A model generated the notes under the pieces. That model was not told the DNA's origin. It worked only from the letters and a program-made list of their open reading frames with translations, and did not search any database. Of a stretch of DNA of 64,000 nucleotides, positions 45,541-58,559 are shown piece by piece (positions within the stretch are counted from its first letter, which is position 1; each line of letters opens with the position of its first letter). The translations under genes were made by a program, and so were the position numbers. The stretch covers positions 1 through 64,000 of the forward strand of contig PUFA01000535.1 of the NCBI GenBank assembly GCA_003508835.1, in the 5' to 3' direction. This stretch comes from Eonycteris spelaea. Taxonomy: Eukaryota > Chordata > Mammalia > Chiroptera > Pteropodidae.

Positions 45541-48174
45541 AACCACTAAAGCTATAGACATTCTGTATAGGTTTTTAAGCAAGACAATAATATATAAAAA
45601 AGTACCATTGGTAGGATTATTCCAACAGTTATATGAAAGGTGAACATAAAAGCAAAGTTCATATTTTTCAATGGCTCATATGAAATATTAGCCATTAATT
45701 TAATCACAATTAATATTAAAGTACATACAATTTACCCACTGACTTTTTAAAATCATATATATGTATATTCTGTTGTGAAAGGAGAAAAAATAAAACAATA
45801 CTATCCATTTCTTACTCTTAACTGGGCTAACAATGAGAACAATACACAAAATTTCATTATTTTCCTTGACAGTCCAGCATGCATTGAGTTTTTTTATGTA
45901 GTTTTGTGTATTTATTAAATTTGGTGTGACATAAAATCCCAGGCAAAGAACTATTTTTTCTTTTTATATATCTGCCAGTATTGAAACATCTAGATTAGAA
46001 GCTGAAAATATACATTAAAAATCCGTGGAAACATCACTACCTGTGATCACAAAATATGTTATACTGAGTGCCTTCAATGAAGCAGGACTACACTGTTTAA
46101 TTGGTTGCTTTCTTCCACATAGATATACAAGATATGTTAGAATTTGTTTAAGGTTAATGAAAACGGTATGTTAGAAACTTTTATTTCTAGATCTCAAGTA
46201 CTAGAACAATTCTACTTCATTTATGTAAAATGTCATTAAATTGTTGCCAATTTTTCATTATCTGAACTTATTTTGGTATTTTAACAGTCAACTCCTTTCC
46301 CCTGAGAGACTAATCTACAGTAAATATGAACTTTGACCAGGGCCTCAGCTGCCTCATTTAACAATAAGCTATGAAGGGTCTTGGAGATAATAGTCTAACT
46401 TCCTAAGAGGATAGAACAACTGCTAAGTAATTGCTGGAAGTTTTTTTCCAGTCCCAACATTCTCTAATCTAGAAAATGTCAATGAGATTTTATTACGTTC
46501 TTTTCTTGTGGTCATTATTTTGGCTTATATATAACCATCTCTATTTACTTTTGTGCTAAAAATGCAATTTATAAACTGGAAGAAACTCAAAATAAGGAAG
46601 TTTGAAGTATTTTTAACACAATACTCTTACCCCTGAAGAAGTTGTAATATGGAGCACTAATAAAGTTAGAAAGAAAATGAGCATCACTTAGATGAATGTC
46701 TAGCCTATTTGTAAAGCCAATATAGGAAGGAAATTTCTAAATTTTCCTTAGTAATATTCTTGAGAAGCTAACAAAATAGTGCCAAATATTTACATTCTTG
46801 TTTGATACTGGTTAAACTTTGGGTCCTGGAAATGTTACCAGTCTTCAATATCCCTGCAGTACTTCATGCTGTGCCACGTCTATGATGAGCTCTTTACACC
46901 TATTTTTAGATCTTATCAAGACTGTTATTTAGTATAAGGCTCTGGTGACCTGGGAAACTCAAGAGTTCTTGCAATAAAACTTGAAAATATTTATAGTTAG
47001 TATTACTAGAAGTGATTGAGCTAGTTTATTTTCATTTTGTCAACATGTATCTTCTCAAAAATTTTTTAGTATATAGGATATGATTAAAACAGATTAAACA
47101 GTTATTTTAAATTTTAACACAGGAAGAAATGTTTTTAAGTTGCTCTCATTTTCCAAGGTCTGGTTAGTTTAGGGAATTGAATTATCAAAGCAATGAGATC
47201 ACTGTCCAGTTTTTAAGTTTTTTCAACTAAAATTGAATCTGTACCATTTAAATTTTTGAAAGTCTTGACATGAATTTACATATTCTATAAATTCAAATAT
47301 AGATTTGCATAAATATAAAATATAAACCTGTAAAAATTCTGTATATAAAATAATTATATGCATATTCAATGATGTATATGCTAATTATACACAAATTTAT
47401 GATTATAAATATATAAATAGATAATTAGAACAGGCTTTCTGATTATTTGTTAAAATATGTTTTTCTTCCAAAATGTTTAGTAAAATTGTGTTGAATATTT
47501 CTTCTCTTCTTCTCACTTTCAAACACTATAGCAGTGATTTCTAGAACAAATTTGATAAATATTAGAATATTCATGTGCATAAAAATCATGATTCTACAGA
47601 ACAAGAGCTTGAAGGAAGAGAGTAGAAAAACATCTACCAGTCATTGGCCAAGATGTAGTCCCACCTAGTTCTACTCTGTTTTTAAATGATCCAACTTTAA
47701 AAAGCAGGAGATATCACTTTTTAAAAAATTCTATTTCTGACTGCTCTTGAAAAATCAAAGATCTGCCAACATCAGGCATAAATTCCAGTGTGACCACTAT
47801 CAACAGGAATCAAGTAGCTGCCTCTCTCTTCAAATAAGCTGTGTTCTTAAGTATATCACAGTCAAATTGGCCATCTCATTTATTTGTTACGAGCTTGGCA
47901 CCTTACTCTTTTAGGTTTGCAACCACTCATCGGTCCAACCTTCTTATATAATAGACATTGACTAACTCAGAAGTTAAGTGACTATCTTAGTCATTCAAGG
48001 GGAGAACACAATGAGTAGATATAGCCTTTGCCCTCAAAGATTTATAATTGACTTCAAGGAATACTCATATTTATAATAAAGTAAAAAAAAAATAAGCATA
48101 CACAAAATTCAGAGAAATTTGCAGGAATAGATCATATCTTGTTGAGCACATTAAGAAGGCTTCAGGTTTTTTAG
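45541..48174. other. Unique noncoding DNA
   Basis: About 2.6 kb of AT-rich DNA with no recognised repeat or gene, the longest repeat-free stretch in the window. Any conserved regulatory element here would need cross-species alignment to detect. Confidence 0.5.
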
Positions 48175-48335
48175 CACAGACTCTAGCTCTGACATTTACA
48201 ACTTTGTGATTGATACTAATTAATTAACCTCTCAAGGCTTCTGTAAAATGAAGATAATAATAGAATGTATGAAACAAGTTGTGAGAATTAAATGGGAAAA
48301 TAGAAGTAACAGACCTTGCATATGTAGAAACTAGC
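48175..48335 (+). repeat. MIR SINE
   Basis: Words 'cagactctagctctgacatt', 'attaacctctcaaggcttct', 'gtaaaatgaagataataata' and 'agttgtgagaattaaatggg' are in MIR order. Confidence 0.8.
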
Positions 48336-49189
48336 AAATTATTATTCTTATTATTTTTTTAGGGAAAGTAATATTCCAAATAGAAAAATAAAAAGCTGTT
48401 CTACCTGCAGAGTGAGCATCTAATTGGAAATCTATAAGTATAGTGAGGAGCAGCAAGTACAACAGAGGGTGAATTATTAAATAAACATGGCAGCCAGATG
48501 TCTCCCCAAATCCAGAGAACTTCTTCCCAGAGACAGTTCCCAGCTGACACAGCACCTTTCACCTGCCACCTCTCTGGCTGACTGAGAGCTCCCACCCTTC
48601 TCAACTACATACACATGTGATAAGCACAATGGAGTCTGAGGTTATAAGATAAGGCGAGCTGATTCAAGCTGAGGAAACCATAAGTGTCTTAAATAAAAAC
48701 AAACTGAGATTTAAAATGATGAGTGTGAGTTGGCTGGAGAAAATAGGTAAGTGTATGCTTAACCAAGAAAAGAGCAAGTTCAAAGCCCTGTGGCAGAAGC
48801 ATAGGAGACTAGGAATTAAGGAAGGTCAGTGTAATTGGAGCCCAAAGAGCTAAGGCAAGTGCAGGATGAGATAACACTGGAGAGGCTGAGAATAGGTCAG
48901 ATTGTACAAAGCTTTGTGGGTCTTGTTAAGACTTTTAAACTTTCTTCAAGATCATTGGCAAGGAGAATTACATGTTCATATCTGTATTTTACAATGGTTG
49001 TGTGCTGTGGAAAAAGGATTGAAATGGGGAAAAGGTGAATGCAGAAGATGACTTAGAAGGTTTTTGAAGTAGTTTAGGGAGAGAGAAAAATTGCATCAGA
49101 CTAATGGTTGTAGAACCAGAGCAAACAGAATTGAGAATATTCGGAAGAATAATGATTGATGGATTGAATGTGCAAAGCAGAGAAGAAAC
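48336..49189. other. Noncoding DNA with an ancient dispersed repeat
   Basis: Positions 48840-49160 ('tgtacaaagctttgtgggtc', 'gacttttaaactttcttcaa') resemble the ancient repeat noted at 31840-32110. A less AT-rich patch at 48480-48600 has no open frame of significance. Confidence 0.45.
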
Positions 49190-49330
49190 CATTTCCTTTT
49201 TCTCGAACACAGTCTACCTTATTTCATAGCATAACACTAATTTGCTTTCTTCTTGACTACCTCGTGACTATTTCCTTCTCAGACTTGAGACTTTTCTAGT
49301 CTGGTTTATATACCAGAACAGATGGTGTCA
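49190..49330 (+). repeat. L2 LINE ORF2 fragment
   Basis: The stretch 'ataacactaatttgctttct', then 'gactacctcgtgactatttc', parallels the L2 segment downstream of the reverse transcriptase core that is also visible near 51380. Confidence 0.5.
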
Positions 49331-51194
49331 CTTTGGTAAACCATTATTTGGAGATTTTATTTTATTTTTTTTTTGATATATGGTGAGTTGAGTGTCTTAG
49401 GATGAATTATATATATATTTCATACTATATTATATATTTCATATATATATATATATTTCATATATATATATATATTTCATATATATATCACATAGGAAGC
49501 TCTAAGAGCCTGGAACTAGAAGAATAACCTATGCTAGAGATAAAATTTTGACTCATCTGAATATGATGGTAATGCAAGCTTCGGACATGGATGAGGTCAC
49601 CTAAGGAGAGGGTACAGATTGATAAGAGGTTCTAAAACTGACTAGGTAGTATAAGATGAACCTGGACACAAGAGAAAGAAGGAAACCAAAAGTATAGGTA
49701 GAAACAACAAGAGTTTGCATCAGGAAATAAAGACAATAGAATATTTCAAATAAATATTCAATTTTGAGACTGATTAATGTTTCCCCTCTCTCTCCACATA
49801 GAATGAGATAACAATATTAGTTTAAAATCGCATCTATTTGCCAAGTCAGTCTGATTTCTAGTTATACCATCAAATGCCTGAAGATAACAAACACCTATTA
49901 GATGACTCTAGACTTTTTGTTTGTTGTTAAATAAATTGAAAGTATAATATTTTTTTAAAAACCCTCTAGGTTCTGCCAACAATTCACACCTCACTTCCCT
50001 TGTTTGTAAGCTATCCATTTTAGCAAATGTAACTGTTTGTTCCCCAGATCATACCAGTCACAGGAAGTAATTAAGGGCTCAAATTACTTTTCGGGCAATA
50101 TTGGGCCCAAATATCCCATTCAATTTTCATTCTATTTACAACTATTATTAACTGAACATCTACTCCATGCCAGGTATTCTTTATTGTCATAACAACAAAG
50201 CAGCAAAACAGACATTAATCCTTGCCCTAATGGAGTTTATCTTTTGCTTTATTTTGATTTTGTGAGGCTGACTTCACCAACACCCTTGCTAACTAGTTTA
50301 CCTCTTTTCATACATGAGATTTTGATAATTGGAAAAAAAATCCTCAAGAACCTTTCCCTTTTCCTTTTCCTTTATTGCTCCCGCTGACTGGAAATACATC
50401 CTGAGTCCATTAGGAATTTGTGACAGAAAAGTATTTGTGTGGTCTGTCTTGCTGCATAACTTTTGTACTTCCTCTATCCTTAGTATGTATTTTAGATCAG
50501 TGTGCTTGTCATTAATTCCTCACCATGACAAGGTTTTATTTAGGATTTTTGTTGTTTGTTTGTTTAGTTTTTGTTTTTGTGGGGGAATAACAGACTTTAT
50601 CTCCCCTTCTTTATTTGAAAGTCATCAACCTAACAGTCCCACAATTCTCTTCAGTCTTTTCTAAGCCTGCAGTGTCATGTCCTCCAGCAGATAGTATTCC
50701 TGATAACCTGACTTGACATCCAGGACTCCCAAAATGAACCTTTTATACCACTATGAAAAATAATAATAATAACAGTAATAACAACAAAAAGGCACAAGAA
50801 AATTGTAGCTCTCCTTGGTATTCTCAACTCCAAACAGCCATAATGGTGATAGTAGAGAACACACACACATACACAAAATATGTAATGAAGAACATGTTTT
50901 CCTCTCTCTGCCAAGGAGGAAACAGAATCATGATATTAAAAGGTATGCATACTTTTTAAACTTTTGTGTTGCCATTGCCTTCAAAAATTGTATCATGTGA
51001 TATTTCCACCAAAGTGTGTGAATAACAATATAATAATTTTCTCTATTTGACAACTTGACTAACTAAAGTATTTTTTGTTACAAATGAGATATAACTTATT
51101 TATGTTTCTTAACCCTTTGTATTTGTTTTGTGAATTATGATGTTTATGTTATTTTGTCTTATTCCTGTGATCATTTCACTTCCCATCTACTGGT
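49331..51194. other. Unique noncoding DNA with AT-rich repeats
   Basis: An interrupted (AT)n tract with three 'tttcatatatat' units lies at 49408-49490. A MIR or L2 piece ('gaacatctactccatgccag') lies near 50154-50173. An (AAT/AAC)n patch spans 50757-50790. The 111-codon frame at 50329-50664 is Phe/Ser-rich and unrecognised. Confidence 0.5.
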
Positions 51195-51480
51195 GAGTAC
51201 GTTAGTTGCCACCCCCAACACTCCACACAAACTTCTCTCAACAAGGTCATCATCAACTTCTTTGCTATGGAGTCTAATGGACACTCTTTAGTGCTATCTC
51301 ATGCAACCTCTCAGCAATATTTGATACAGTTAGCCATTTCCTTTTTCTTAAACGTTATCTACAATTAGTTTTTATGGCACAACACTATCCTGGCTTTCCT
51401 TTTGCCTAACTCTCGGCCATTCTTTCTCTCATCTTGAGGACTTTTCTTCCTCTGTGTATTCCTTAACCTGTTTAGAAAAA
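51195..51480 (+). repeat. L2 LINE reverse transcriptase fragment
   Basis: Words around 51245-51340 ('gtcatcatcaacttctttgc', 'gcaacctctcagcaatattt', 'gatacagttagccatttcc') track the L2 RT segment with the 'DLSAAFDTVDH' motif. Downstream, 'cactatcctggctttccttt' matches 'LSWF'. It is frame-broken and ancient. Confidence 0.75.
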
Positions 51481-52079
51481 AAAATGCAGCTCTCTGTCAG
51501 CGTTAATTTAATATCATGCATAGGAATGCTACATTATCTAGGATTTGACATTTTCAGCCATCAAGAATTACAATATTTTGTAAATGGAAATAACACTACT
51601 AAAAAACAGATTACTATAAGTTGAATGATGTCATTTGTCTCTAAAGACTATCAATATACTAGAGAGGTGAGAAAATAATAATAAAAAGCAAGATATTTGG
51701 GGGCAAATTTTGGGGGCAAGGTTAGAACTGTAATTTGCAAGTTATCTCGGAGTGTTAGGACAGAACCCTGAGAAAGAACTCTGCTGTTTAATCCATTTCC
51801 CATTTGCCCCAAGAATACTCACTAAATTGCAAGCTCCATGAAGGCAAGGAGTATATTGTTATTTTTGTCATTACATTTTTAAAAAAATATAATAAGTGCC
51901 CAATACATATTTTGCATCAATGTTTGCCCATTTTTCTATGAGGTGTTCAACTTTTCCACTGAATTATGAAAGCTCTTTATATATGAAAGATTTCAATCCT
52001 CTGTTATTCGTTGTAGATATTTTCCTTCCAAAACAATTATCTCCTTTGCTAACTCCTTTCCTCTATATATGCTATTCTC
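51481..52079. other. Noncoding DNA with an L2 3' fragment
   Basis: At 51775-51930 'actaaattgcaagctccatg', 'aaggcaaggagtatattgtt' and 'aataagtgcccaatacatat' form an L2 tail. The rest is unrecognised. Confidence 0.6.
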
Positions 52080-52405
52080 TCTGTTAGAAATATATTTACT
52101 CTTTATGCATCATTTAATACCCACTCGAATGTCACTTCCTTCATGAAGATTTACCTTACTCCTGAGAAAAATTGTTTACTCCTTCCTCTGTCTTCCAATA
52201 GCACCTGATAATATGTGTCAATTTCAAGGACTTAATGTTTTTATTTCTAATGAAATTGTAGTTTTGCATGACTTTATCCTCCATTATACTGCCAACTTCT
52301 TAAAACCAAGACTTTTTTATTCATTTCTGTATTTCCTATGCCTATCACTATCCCTGAACATAGTAGTATCTTTAAAATATTTTGTTAAAAGCATTAACAT
52401 TTCAT
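52080..52405 (+). repeat. L2 LINE 3' fragment
   Basis: 'cccactcgaatgtcacttcc', 'tcatgaagatttaccttact', 'ttatactgccaacttcttaa' and 'tatgcctatcactatccctg' are in L2 3' UTR order. Confidence 0.78.
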
Positions 52406-53384
52406 AATAAAACATATAAAGACAAAATATTTTCTGTGAATAATTATAAATTCAGAACTTCAGGAAAGTTCTGCTGACTATTACCATCTAGTTACTAGAA
52501 ACCTTAATAATTGTAAACTGGGAAGTCATAGTTGGCAACTAAGGATATGCCAAGGAAAACCCTAAATACACATTATCTATAATTGTGTGTGAAGCATTCA
52601 TTTTTTTAAAAGTGTCAGATATTAAGAACCATAATTCAGAAATTGATAAGTAGTGTAAATTAACTGTAGACCCAGATTGCAGGTTAAGCAATTGGAATCC
52701 ACATATAACCAATTCCTTTATTTCTAGTCCTCTAATAACTTCTAGAACTTAGTGCTTTTAACCTCTGTGATTTTGGCTGAATGGGAAAAAAATAATTCAC
52801 AGAGATTTATCCTCAGTTACTAAATTTGTACAAGGCAAAAACTTGAGATATAAATTGTTTTGCTAATTACTTTTAAAAGTTCTTTCTAATTGCTATTTTT
52901 TAAGAAATTGTTTTGTATTTGTTTTGGATTCTTTTAGAATCACCTCTAACTTCTTACAGTTCTAATTAGACTTGAGTCCTTAAAACCTGCTATTTCTAAT
53001 TGACCTTAGATTTTTAGTTATGCAAACTTTGAGAAGAGTTGACTTTATTTTTTTTTATTATTTTTTGCTCTAAGTTTTCTGCTTAGCTAAAGCCACAGAG
53101 CATTTGAACTAGGAATTTTAGAATCAGTATCTAGAACTAAATAGGGACAAGTTACAATTAAGCTTTTTTAATTTGCCTTGTATTTCATGAGAAAAACTGA
53201 GCCCGCCAGGGGAGGCGGGTGAGGCAAATGTCAAGAAGCACAACCAGGGCTAGAACTAGGCATACTGCCTTGCTTTTCTACTAATAACAGTGTCTTTTTC
53301 CAAAGTTTGGTTGGCTGTTTAGCCATGAGTCAGTAATTCAGTAAAAACTGATTCGTGATTTAAATATGTACAATAATATATATA
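52406..53384. other. Unique noncoding DNA with a short GC-rich palindrome
   Basis: Mostly AT-rich. At 53202-53219 the sequence CCCGCCAGGGGAGGCGGG forms a perfect 6-bp inverted repeat with a 6-bp loop. It stands out from its surroundings. Confidence 0.5.
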
Positions 53385-53530
53385 TATAAAATGCTAACAA
53401 TGTGTCAGGTACTGTGCTAAGAAATGTATTAAAAAAAAAACTTTGCAGCTGCTCTCGATGTATGCACAGGGGATACAGTGGATAAATAAAATAGACAAGG
53501 TCCTTGGCCTAACAGTCTGATGGAGGGCAG
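53385..53530 (-). repeat. MIR/L2-like tail fragment, reverse orientation
   Basis: Words 'gtgtcaggtactgtgctaag' and 'ggggatacagtggataaata', then 'caaggtccttggcctaacag', match a common ancient mammalian repeat of the L2/MIR class. Confidence 0.6.
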
Positions 53531-55609
53531 ATAAATTTCTTCCCTCCCCACCCCACCCCAGCTCTCACTTTCACTAACCTCTCTTCACCGACACATTCAA
53601 TTCTCTCCACAGGAGGAGGAAAGATTAATCTAATTGGTTGGAATCAGTCACTGAGCTATGTCCCTAGTGGCTGGAGTCCCTTTGCCTCCAAAAGCTGGAA
53701 AGAAACTTTGCTTTGTCTTCTCCATTGTCTGCCTCACTCATGGGGTAAGAAGGGCAGCATCATTACCTCCTCTGGACTTCTCTATGACATCAGACTCTAC
53801 TCTTTTCCTGTTCCTCACCAGAGCATGCAGATTGTCCAGGTTAGCACAGAACCTAAGAATCTTCAACCTGGGAGGTAAAGTAGTAAAAAGGTCTGTTTTA
53901 GTCTCAGGCTTAATCTGTATCCTTGAATAATTTTTCCTGTACTTCCTGTGCTTATTGGCTACTGTCTGAATACTTGTTGTGTGTGTTCAATTGGTTGGAA
54001 ACCCAAGAGGGGAGATGGTGAATGATGAGCATCTTCCAAGCCAGTCTAGTAGAAAATAAAGAATCAAAATAATAATTAACTTCACTTATATTAAGTGCTG
54101 CAAAAGACAAGTTCAGAATGCTACAAATACATGTATATCAGAGAAGACTTCTCAAGGTAGTGAGGTTTAACTAGGACCTAAAAGGTCATTGGGAGTTTTG
54201 GATAACAAAAAGAAAAGGCAGGGGACAGAGTAGTCCAAACAGAAGGAGACCAGCATGTGTGAAGACTGAAAGAGCATGATACTTCCAGGAAACTGAAAGG
54301 AGACCAATAGGCCTGGATCAGACAGTGTAGGAAAGTGTTGTATCATTCACTATATAAAAAATAATAATATTGTAGTATTACTACTCCTTAAAAATATATA
54401 ATCTTGAGTTACACTAATACAATTACATACCCATGACGATGAATTGGAGAAGTATTATGCATCTGTAGGAGTGCTCATATGTCAGGAGGCTTTATGTACA
54501 AATGAGTTAATAAAACTCAATTCAAACAACAATAGCAAATCAGCTAACCAAATACCTTTCAGCACCCAACTAAGCCACCCAGATGAGTTATGGGCCTAAG
54601 GTATCTGTAAAATACCCACATAAAACCTGTTGGTTTCTCTGTTAGAAAGCTAGAATAAATAAAAGCTCTTTCATAGCCCTGTTATCCAACACCAATCTTC
54701 GAACATGAGAATCAGTGTCTAATTTATTAACTTTTTCAAGATTTTTTTTTACCAGCCACTAGATTTTCTTTTTTTTCAGAAAGACAAATAGAAATATCAA
54801 AAATAATAATCCTTTTTATCACTCATTAATCCTCGGTAACAGTGTCAATATGCAATTCTTTCTGCCTAACACATGCTCTTCTCAGAGGCCTAGTAACGGC
54901 CTATTATTTTGACTATACTGGTCAATCCTTGCCCCTGAAGTGCTTGAGGAATTTCAATTTTTATCAGTAGCTACTGGTTTTTAGGAGCTCCATCATCACT
55001 CAGTTTTTTGTTTATCTGAAACAACCTGCTTAATTTTTCTTCTAATGCTGCAGCAAAAAAAAAAAAAATTATGATTGAATTTAAATTAAGCTATAGTTCA
55101 GGCACCCACTTGTTTATCAGCACTGTGTCCCACTATCTTTCTTTTCTTTTAGAAGTTTAAATTTTCACTAAAGATTCTCAATTTAACTTCAGTTTTATAG
55201 ATTTGAGAAATCTAGGGAAAGAGAAATATACTTTTTTGTTTCCTTCCCCAAAGGAACAAAAGCGTAGATTCATAGAGTTTATTGCTGAGTGGTACATTGG
55301 TAACTAGACCTTCCCTCTTCCAAACCCAATTCCCCCTCTACACTTAATTCTTGCTCTCAGAAAATGTTCCATTTTTGTAAAGTGAAATCCTATTAAAATT
55401 TCTCACTGATTTACTCTTAACACGTCATGTTTATTTCTACAGTTATTCTTTCTCCTTCTCATAAATGTCAAAGAAATAAGCACCACTTCACTTTTTCTAC
55501 TGCTAAAAAATCTCTGATTCTAATTTATTTCTTCATGTTTTTCTTTGGTGGTGGTGTTGTTGTTGATGATGATGATGTTGTTGATGATGATAGGGATGAA
55601 AAGGATTCT
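53531..55609. other. Unique noncoding DNA with ancient repeat traces
   Basis: The 90-codon frame at 53658-53930 has some non-AT composition but no domain I know and no splice context that convinces. Positions 54140-54320 ('gagaagacttctcaaggtag', 'gaaggagaccagcatgtgtg') look like the ancient dispersed repeat noted elsewhere. A GTT/GAT trinucleotide patch lies at 55543-55592. Confidence 0.45.
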
Positions 55610-55735
55610 AACTAACATGTATTAAACACTTTCTCTGTGCCCAGCACCATCTTATTTTATCCACACACCAACCATATGATATAATTACTATTATTATCCC
55701 CATTTTGCAAATTCAGAGACTGTGATCCTCATATC
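55610..55735 (-). repeat. MIR SINE, reverse orientation
   Basis: 'atgtattaaacactttctct', 'tgcccagcaccatcttattt' and 'tattattatccccattttgc' occur in reversed MIR order. Confidence 0.78.
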
Positions 55736-55756
55736 TGGATTATAGATGATTCATAT

Positions 55757-55757
<1 letters not shown>

Positions 55758-55808
<51 letters not shown>

Positions 55809-55820
55809 CACACACACAAG
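55758..55820. repeat. (AT)n/(AC)n microsatellite
   Basis: About 50 bp of (AT)n, then a short (AC)n tract ending near 55820. Confidence 0.93.
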
Positions 55821-56417
55821 GTACTGTTTGGATTATTTACAAAGCACTACATGCAACTTTTAACATAATGCACAACAGACACAATAGAGCTTTTTATAGG
55901 GGGAAGTAAATGGAGCCATTGGGGTACTTAATCTCCAACCTTTGATCCTTTCTTCACTGCAACTACAAATGAATCATTCCATTCATCAGAAGAATGTTTG
56001 AATGCCTACCATGTGCAAAGCACTGTGAGGGGAAAAAACCAACATAAGTGGTAGTTGAAGACAGTTAGCTGTTTCAAATTAGTGGTGTTCATGCCACCAA
56101 GAGTTTGGAGGAGAAGAGTTCACTATGACCAGAATGTTTAGTAATACTGGAGTTGGGCTTCAGTATGAGGGGTTCTCAAATATCAGGAAAGAGAGAGCAG
56201 TTCTCAGAAATAAAGGAAGGCATGCTCTTATCTTCAGTCTAATCACCATCTCTGGCCTCCCTCCCTTCATGATACCTTGCTCTCCTGATTGAAGACAATA
56301 AGAAAAACTAACATTTCAGTATGAACATAATTAAGAGGATGTTTGAGCCCTGGATAGGTTTTTTTACCAACACTGGCTTCCCTGACAGTTTCTAAGTCAT
56401 AAAACTAAACCTTGTGT
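55821..56417. other. Unique noncoding DNA
   Basis: A short L2/MIR-like word ('gcctaccatgtgcaaagcac') lies near 56003-56022. Nothing else is recognised. Confidence 0.45.
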
Positions 56418-56670
56418 TATTTAATTTTATTTTTAATTAAATTTATTGGGGTGACATTGGTTAATAAAATTATATGGGTTTCAAGTGTACAATTCAATAA
56501 TATATCCTCTGTATATTTCATTGTGTGTTCACTACCCAAAGTCTGATCTCTTTCTATCACTATATATTTGATCCCCTTTGCCCTTATCTACCTTCCTCTC
56601 TCCCTTTCCATCTGGTAATCACAACTGTTGTCTGTGTCTATGAGCTTTTGTTTGTTTTATATTACGTAAA
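56418..56670 (-). mobile_element. L1 3' UTR end, minus strand
   Basis: The reversed 3' UTR is clear: 'tttattggggtgacattggt', 'gggtttcaagtgtacaattc', 'cactacccaaagtctgatct' and 'actgttgtctgtgtctatga'. It is a very short 5'-truncated copy of the younger L1 type. Confidence 0.88.
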
Positions 56671-58559
56671 CATCTAATTCATTTCTATATGTCCTTAATT
56701 CACATGTTTTTAGGTTCAACTTAGAGCAGAGACTTTGAAGACACATAAACAAGAATATATGTCTCCTCCAGATGAATTGCAAGCTGTATTTAGCACAATT
56801 GTAAGCATAGTGCTGGGCACATTAAAGACAATCACTTGTATGTGATTGATCACTAACTTCTATAGTTTTAATTACCTTTGTTCTAACATTTCACAATAAA
56901 TTACCAACTTCCACAAGAGCAGGTTCATAAACTAAGACAACTTATCTCCATTAAGATTTAGAGATTTAAAAAATAACATTCTTGAATTTAAGCTCTTTTA
57001 GTACCAAAATAAACTTTAAACCATAAATTAAAACCCTTCGAGAAGCTGGGAACCTCACTATCCTGATCATTTAATATATATCTCTACAAAATATATATCA
57101 ATTTAATAGTTTAGAACATAAAACTTTATTCTTTTTCTTCTATCAACTGTATTATAAATTCTATAGTGTTAGTTGCCATAGCAAAAGACATCTCAGAAAT
57201 CCTTAGAATTAGATGTTACTTCAATTCCATCAAATCCAAAGTCAGAAAGGTGGCTTTACTCTTTCTTTGGTATTGATTTTTCTTTCATTTTTTCCCCTCA
57301 AAACTTGAACTCTCTTCTATTTTTCAACATTCATATCTAAAGTGAGATTTTCCAGAATATCAATATCTGATAGTATCTTTAGCACTAGGTAAACTCATTT
57401 TCATCACTAAGACCATAATTACAAAAGAAAACAGTAAAATTTGTTCTTATAAGAAGACATTTATAAAGATAAAAAGGTATACTATTAATCATTTTAACAG
57501 CCATAAGATTTTTTTTATTTTTAAGCCCAACCTCGACCCCAGATGGATGCAAGTCTGAAAGAAAAGCAGCTTTAGTTTTAACATATCAATTTATTTATTG
57601 AAGAATTTTGAAGCAAAGATCATGCACAGGATTAGGACCATGATGTTGCAAAAGTATTATTAATATGAGCAAAGACATTTTTCCACATTGGCAGATAATT
57701 AAAGATTGCCATATAATGCTTTTCCAGGTTGTACAATAGAGTTAACAAGTAGAGAAATATACAGTGAAATTTAAAAGACTCAAGGAATGGCCTTATCAAA
57801 AGAAGATTCATCCGTACAGACTGAAATGATCCTTTCCTCATTCCCCATGGGTTTAGGCATAAGACCTGATTGGATCATAGCAGCATAGGTCCATGTTCTC
57901 CATTTTATAGTTGAGTAAATAGACACAGAAAGGAATAAATTTCAGCACAGGATGTTGTTACCTCATATCTGGTTCTAACTGGCCTCATTAGCCAGGGGAG
58001 TAAATCTTCCCTGTGGAGCATAGAAACAGAAGTTACAAGCAAGCAATACTTGAAGGTAGAAATGTCATTGTCTAGGGTGAATGATTCATTCAGAACAGAC
58101 ATCTTGAGCCAGCAAATGGTGAGTCTAAGAAACAGGAGTCAATCCTTTTTGGGAAGAGACTAGAAAGGACTGGCCACAGCCAAGCAGAGCATCAGAGATT
58201 CAGGATAATACAGTTTGAATGTAGAGCAGAGACCCAGGACTAGTAGGAATTGGAGTACTTTGAAACAGAGGCTCAGTTCTGCTGATTGGGGGAGGTTACA
58301 ATTCAGAAGGTATACCAAATGACTTAGGATGTGCTTCTCTGAGCTTCAGTTTTCCTCATCTGTAAAGGGGATAATGAATTTTCCTGTTTCATAGTAATAA
58401 GGAGTCTTACCCCACCCAAGGGCAGAGTCAAATAGCTCTTTCTCTATTTGTGTACATGCAGTTATGAAGACAGTTTTACAAGAGGGAAGCAAGGGGTTAA
58501 AGAGAAAGAATAAAATAGCAGTAAATTTGCAATGATAAACAGAAGGAATGGGTATCCTA
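56671..58559. other. Unique noncoding DNA with MIR traces
   Basis: MIR-like words occur at about 57897-57935 (minus: 'tctccattttatagttgagt') and 58335-58400 (plus: 'cagttttcctcatctgtaaa'). No gene is recognised. Confidence 0.5.

Noticed and set aside
50329..50664. 111-codon frame resembling a membrane protein
   Set aside because: Hydrophobicity follows from T-rich sequence. The frame starts in an A run and has no family resemblance.
53658..53930. 90-codon frame as a candidate exon
   Set aside because: The start is not ATG-supported in good context, no domain is recognised, and no splice sites could be justified.
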